Source: Rubrivivax sp. (GTDB lineage: Bacteria > Pseudomonadota > Gammaproteobacteria > Burkholderiales > Burkholderiaceae_C). From it: a stretch of 64,000 bases of DNA. Positions 61,033 through 64,000 of the stretch are shown in pieces. A program made the position numbers and the translations under genes. The stretch covers positions 17,095-81,094 of the forward strand of contig JADMJD010000128.1 of the NCBI GenBank assembly GCA_018780805.1. Reading direction: 5' to 3'. The notes under the pieces are model-generated. The model did no database searches, was not told the origin of the DNA, and saw only the letters and a list, made by a program, of their open reading frames with translations. Every line of letters starts with the position of its first letter. The first letter of the stretch is position 1.

Positions 61033-63849
61033 ATGGAGCAGGGCGGCCTGGGCACAGCCCAGTGGCGTGCGGCGTTCGATCGGTTCGAACAGTGGCAGGC
61101 GGCAGCGCCCGAAGCGCGCCCGGCCTGCCTGGCAGGGCTGTGCCAGCAGCACCCGCAACTGGCCGACAGCCTGCACGCATTGGTGCGCGCCGACGCCGCC
61201 GCCACGGGTGATGCCGGTGGCCTGAGCCTGGTGCTGCCGGACTCGGGCAGCGACCGCGCCGGCGCCGTGCTCGGCGCCTGGCGGCTGGAACGGCTGCTGG
61301 GCAGCGGGGGCATGGGCGAGGTCTGGCTGGCGTGCCGCCACGATGCGCTGCACCAGGGCCAGGCGGCGATCAAGCTGCTGCACGCACACCAGCGCAGCCC
61401 GGCGGCACAGGCACGCTTTGCCGCCGAGGCGCGCTTGTTGGCCAGGCTGACCCACCCGCACATCGCACGCCTGCTGGACGTCGGCATCGACGCCACCGGC
61501 CAGCGCCATCTGGTGCTCGAGTACATCGAAGGTGAGTCGATCGACCGCTGGTGCGCCGCCCACGACAGCCCGGTGGCACAGCGCCTGCACCTGTTCCTGC
61601 AGGTCTGCGACGCGGTGGCCCACGCCCACACCCACCTGGTGGTGCACCGCGACCTGAAACCCTCCAACATCCTGGTCGATGCCCGGGGCCATGCCAAGCT
61701 GCTGGACTTCGGTGTCGCCAAGCTGCTGGACGATGTCGAACAGGGACTCACGCGTACCGGCCTGGCGGCGCTGACGCCGGAGTACGCGGCGCCCGAGCAA
61801 CTGACCGGCGAGCCGATCACGGTGGCGACCGATGTCTACGCGCTCGGCGTGCTGCTGTTCGAACTGCTCAGCGGCGAGCGGCCGCATGCGTCGTCCAGGT
61901 CCAGCCCGCTGGAACGTCTGCGCGAGGTGCTGGAAACCGATCCGCGTGTGCTCAGTCGCACCGCGCCCGCGGCGCGCGCAGCCCAACTTCGGGGTGACCT
62001 GGACCACATCGTGGCGCGGGCCCTGCAGCGCGAGCCCCGTGACCGCTACCCGTCGGTGCGTGCCCTGGCCAACGACGTGCAACGCCACCTCGACCATGAG
62101 CCGGTGCTGGCGACCGCACCGACCTGGCGCTACCGCGCGGGCAAGTTCGTGCGCCGGCACCGCACGGGGGTGGCCGCCGCGAGCCTCGTGACGCTGGCCT
62201 TGGTGGGCGGCACGGCGGCTGCGCTGTGGCAGGCGCAGCGGGCGCAGGCGGCAGCAAACGAAGCGCTGACCGAAGCGGCCAAGGCCAATGCCACGCGCGA
62301 GTTCCTGCTCGACCTGTTCCGCAGCGTAAAGCCCGGCGAGGCCGACCTGCGCAGCAGCCTCGAGCGACCGGTGCGCGAGCTGCTGCTCGAGGGCGGTCAA
62401 CGTTTGCTGGCCGACCGCGCCCTGGCACCCGAGGTTCGGCTGGACCTGCTGGCGATGTTGGGCGCACTGCATGCGCGGCTCAGCCTGCTCGAAGGGGCCG
62501 AGCGTCTGGAAAGCGAGGCCCTGGTGCTGGCGCGGCAGATCCTCGGTGCAGACAGTGACCTGGCCGTGCGCACAATGATCGCGCTGGGCGGCACGCTCAA
62601 CCAGCTCGCCCGGCGACGCGAGGCCATTCCGATGTTGTTCGACGCCCTGGCGATCATCGAGCGCACGGGCCGCCAGGACTCCGAGGCCTACCCGCTCGCC
62701 CTGCACGACCTGGGCGAGGCCTTGATGGACGACAACGACGAACGTGCCACGGCTTACCTCGTTCGTGCGACCCGGGCCTACGAAGCGGGCTACCCTGAAC
62801 ATGAACAGCGCGTCTCGGCGCATGTTGCGGTCTTGCGAACCCACTTGTTCGCCGAGCGTTTTGCCGATGCCGACCGTGAAGCGGAGCGCGCCGAGGCGAT
62901 CATTCGGGCCAAACAGGGCCAGCGGCCATACGACCGCTTCGACATCGACACCTGGATGGGTGTGCGGTGGGTCATGGTCGGCGAGCTCGAGCGTGCCCGA
63001 ACGCTGTGGGAACGCGCGGCCGTGACGGGCGACCAGGCGATCGGCCCACGACACCCGCAGACGGTCTCCGTCCGTGTTCGCCTGGCAGGCATCGAACACC
63101 AGCGCGGCAACCGGGCACAAGCCCATGCCTTGCTGGAGCAGACGCGCGCCGCGCCGCGCGACCGGGCGGTCTGGAGCCAGGACGGCTTCGACCGCACGCT
63201 GGCGGGCATGCTGCACGCGGAAGGGGACACTGCGGCGCTGCTGGCGGTCGCCGCACGCCCGCTGCAAAAGCACGATGACGACGAACGCCAGCGTGCCGGG
63301 GACCTGTTGCGTTACGCACGCGCCTGCACGCTGGCGGGCTGGCACGGCGCTGCGGTGGCGTCGGCCAGCTTGGCGCGCGACATGCTGGCCAGTCCCGCCG
63401 GCACGGGCCCTCTGGCGCAATGGCGCGCCCAGGCGGTGATGGCCGAAGCCTTGCAACACGCGGGGCAGCGGCAGGTGGCTCGCGAAACATTCGAGTTGCT
63501 GTTGAACGGCATCGATGCCCGACGCGCCGAGGCGATGCCGGCCATCGACGTGCTCCGGGTGCGAGCGCTGACGGGGCTGTCCTGGCACTTCCTGACCACC
63601 GACCCGGCCGCCGCACTGCGGTGGGCCAACGAAGCAGCTGAAACGCTGGGTCCGGCACGCCGGCTGCTGGACGAGCGTGTGCTGCGCGCCGAAGCCTGGC
63701 TGGCGCAGGCCCGGGCGCTGCGTGCCTTGGGTCAACTTGCGCAGGCACGGGACGCTGCGCAGCGCGCGCTTGCGCAGCTCGAACGTGACCAGGTGGCCAA
63801 CAGCCCCCGGCTGGCGGCTGCGCGTGCCGAGTGGCTGGCCTTGCGTTGA
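61033..63849 (+). CDS. Membrane Ser/Thr protein kinase with C-terminal TPR-like region
   Basis: A 938-residue Hanks-type kinase. The N-terminal helical part (about residues 1-80) is followed by a complete kinase domain: glycine loop LLGSGGMGEVW (about residue 90), the beta3 Lys in AAIKLL, HRDLKPSN (about 205), DFG (about 225), YAAPEQ (about 253). A transmembrane helix (VAAASLVTLALVGGTAAALW, about 378-398) leads to an extracytoplasmic helical-repeat region of about 540 residues (TPR-like, ALxxLGxxLxxLG pattern). Substrates unknown. It is divergent from the ECF sigma gene and probably phosphorylates it or a partner. Confidence 0.92.
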   Translation: MEQGGLGTAQWRAAFDRFEQWQAAAPEARPACLAGLCQQHPQLADSLHALVRADAAATGDAGGLSLVLPDSGSDRAGAVLGAWRLERLLGSGGMGEVWLACRHDALHQGQAAIKLLHAHQRSPAAQARFAAEARLLARLTHPHIARLLDVGIDATGQRHLVLEYIEGESIDRWCAAHDSPVAQRLHLFLQVCDAVAHAHTHLVVHRDLKPSNILVDARGHAKLLDFGVAKLLDDVEQGLTRTGLAALTPEYAAPEQLTGEPITVATDVYALGVLLFELLSGERPHASSRSSPLERLREVLETDPRVLSRTAPAARAAQLRGDLDHIVARALQREPRDRYPSVRALANDVQRHLDHEPVLATAPTWRYRAGKFVRRHRTGVAAASLVTLALVGGTAAALWQAQRAQAAANEALTEAAKANATREFLLDLFRSVKPGEADLRSSLERPVRELLLEGGQRLLADRALAPEVRLDLLAMLGALHARLSLLEGAERLESEALVLARQILGADSDLAVRTMIALGGTLNQLARRREAIPMLFDALAIIERTGRQDSEAYPLALHDLGEALMDDNDERATAYLVRATRAYEAGYPEHEQRVSAHVAVLRTHLFAERFADADREAERAEAIIRAKQGQRPYDRFDIDTWMGVRWVMVGELERARTLWERAAVTGDQAIGPRHPQTVSVRVRLAGIEHQRGNRAQAHALLEQTRAAPRDRAVWSQDGFDRTLAGMLHAEGDTAALLAVAARPLQKHDDDERQRAGDLLRYARACTLAGWHGAAVASASLARDMLASPAGTGPLAQWRAQAVMAEALQHAGQRQVARETFELLLNGIDARRAEAMPAIDVLRVRALTGLSWHFLTTDPAAALRWANEAAETLGPARRLLDERVLRAEAWLAQARALRALGQLAQARDAAQRALAQLERDQVANSPRLAAARAEWLALR

Positions 63850-64000
63850 ACCTGATGCAAGAAGGCGCCGTGTTCGGTGCGTGCCGCCCATCCTGACGCG
63901 GCATTGACGCCCGATTGACGCCCGGGTGCGACCCTGCGGTCGCAGCGCTAGGGAAGCTCTGCTTTAAGCGCTTCCAGATGTGCTGAGCCGGCTACGCCGA
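63850..64000. other. Right-end intergenic segment with direct repeat and possible IS edge
   Basis: The final 151 bases hold an 11-bp direct repeat ATTGACGCCCG (63903-63924), a GCGACC-ctgc-GGTCGC stem (63928-63943) and CTAG immediately followed by GGGAAGCTCTGC (63948-63962), the shape of an IS5-type target duplication and terminal inverted repeat. Without the other end this is only a candidate. Confidence 0.3.

Overview
The window is a gene-dense piece of a high-GC betaproteobacterial chromosome. The best guess is Burkholderiales, in the Leptothrix/Rubrivivax/Sphaerotilaceae neighbourhood. Support comes from the GC-rich third codon positions, the ribF/ileS/lspA, tamA/tamB and rpsU-yqeY gene sets, diheme cytochrome c4, TRAP transporters and a PQQ alcohol dehydrogenase. 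No species can be named from sequence reading alone. There is no rRNA, CRISPR array, phage or complete insertion sequence. Coding is almost continuous, with many ATGA or TGATG start/stop overlaps.

Layout. 1-2232: an iron-type ABC transporter ATPase (partial) and its fused permease, head to head. 2347-12799: a co-directional surface-polysaccharide operon containing UDP-GlcNAc 2-epimerase, a WecG/TagA-type glycosyltransferase preceded by two 60-bp tandem repeats, a polysaccharide deacetylase-like protein, a Wzy/WaaL-type membrane protein, a PL14-like lyase, a flippase, a second glycosyltransferase, an ATP-grasp ligase, a probable 36-residue membrane peptide and a UDP-HexNAc 6-dehydrogenase. 12828-12902: tRNA-Arg(CCT). 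12922-24803: tamB, tamA, a VWA protein, a diguanylate cyclase, an S9 peptidase, a GNAT protein and a MoxR ATPase. 24888-29792: cytochrome c4, an HD-GYP phosphodiesterase and a CueR/CopA/CopZ copper module with two candidate operators. 29869-36865: a peptide-type ABC binding protein, a small lipoprotein plus SUMF1-fold protein, and divergent secreted alpha-amylase and pullulanase-type enzymes. 36866-43208: mog, yjgA, pmbA/tldE and a TRAP transporter with convergent dctP and dctQM. 43315-47285: a DUF442 phosphatase, yqeY, rpsU, a degenerate GGDEF protein, a TSUP transporter, an EVE protein and 6S RNA. 47286-55823: a DUF2189 protein, an ABC1 kinase, lspA, ileS, mipA/ompV, ribF and a pseudouridine synthase. 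55851-60482: an AAA-less AcoR-like regulator, PQQ alcohol dehydrogenase and a class V aminotransferase. 60455-63849: an ECF sigma factor divergent from a Ser/Thr kinase. The last 50 bases may be the edge of an IS5-type element.

How the genes fit together. The polysaccharide operon can supply N-acetyl-hexosamine and uronate precursors, build and flip a lipid-linked chain, polymerise or ligate it, and trim it. The ATP-grasp enzyme next to a uronate-forming dehydrogenase suggests, as inference, amide decoration of carboxyl groups. Three genes related to c-di-GMP signalling lie in the same 64 kb. The most unusual items are the tandem translation-start modules before wecG, the ATP-grasp/lyase composition of the operon, the tiny membrane peptide, the paired copper operators, and the ECF sigma/kinase pair.
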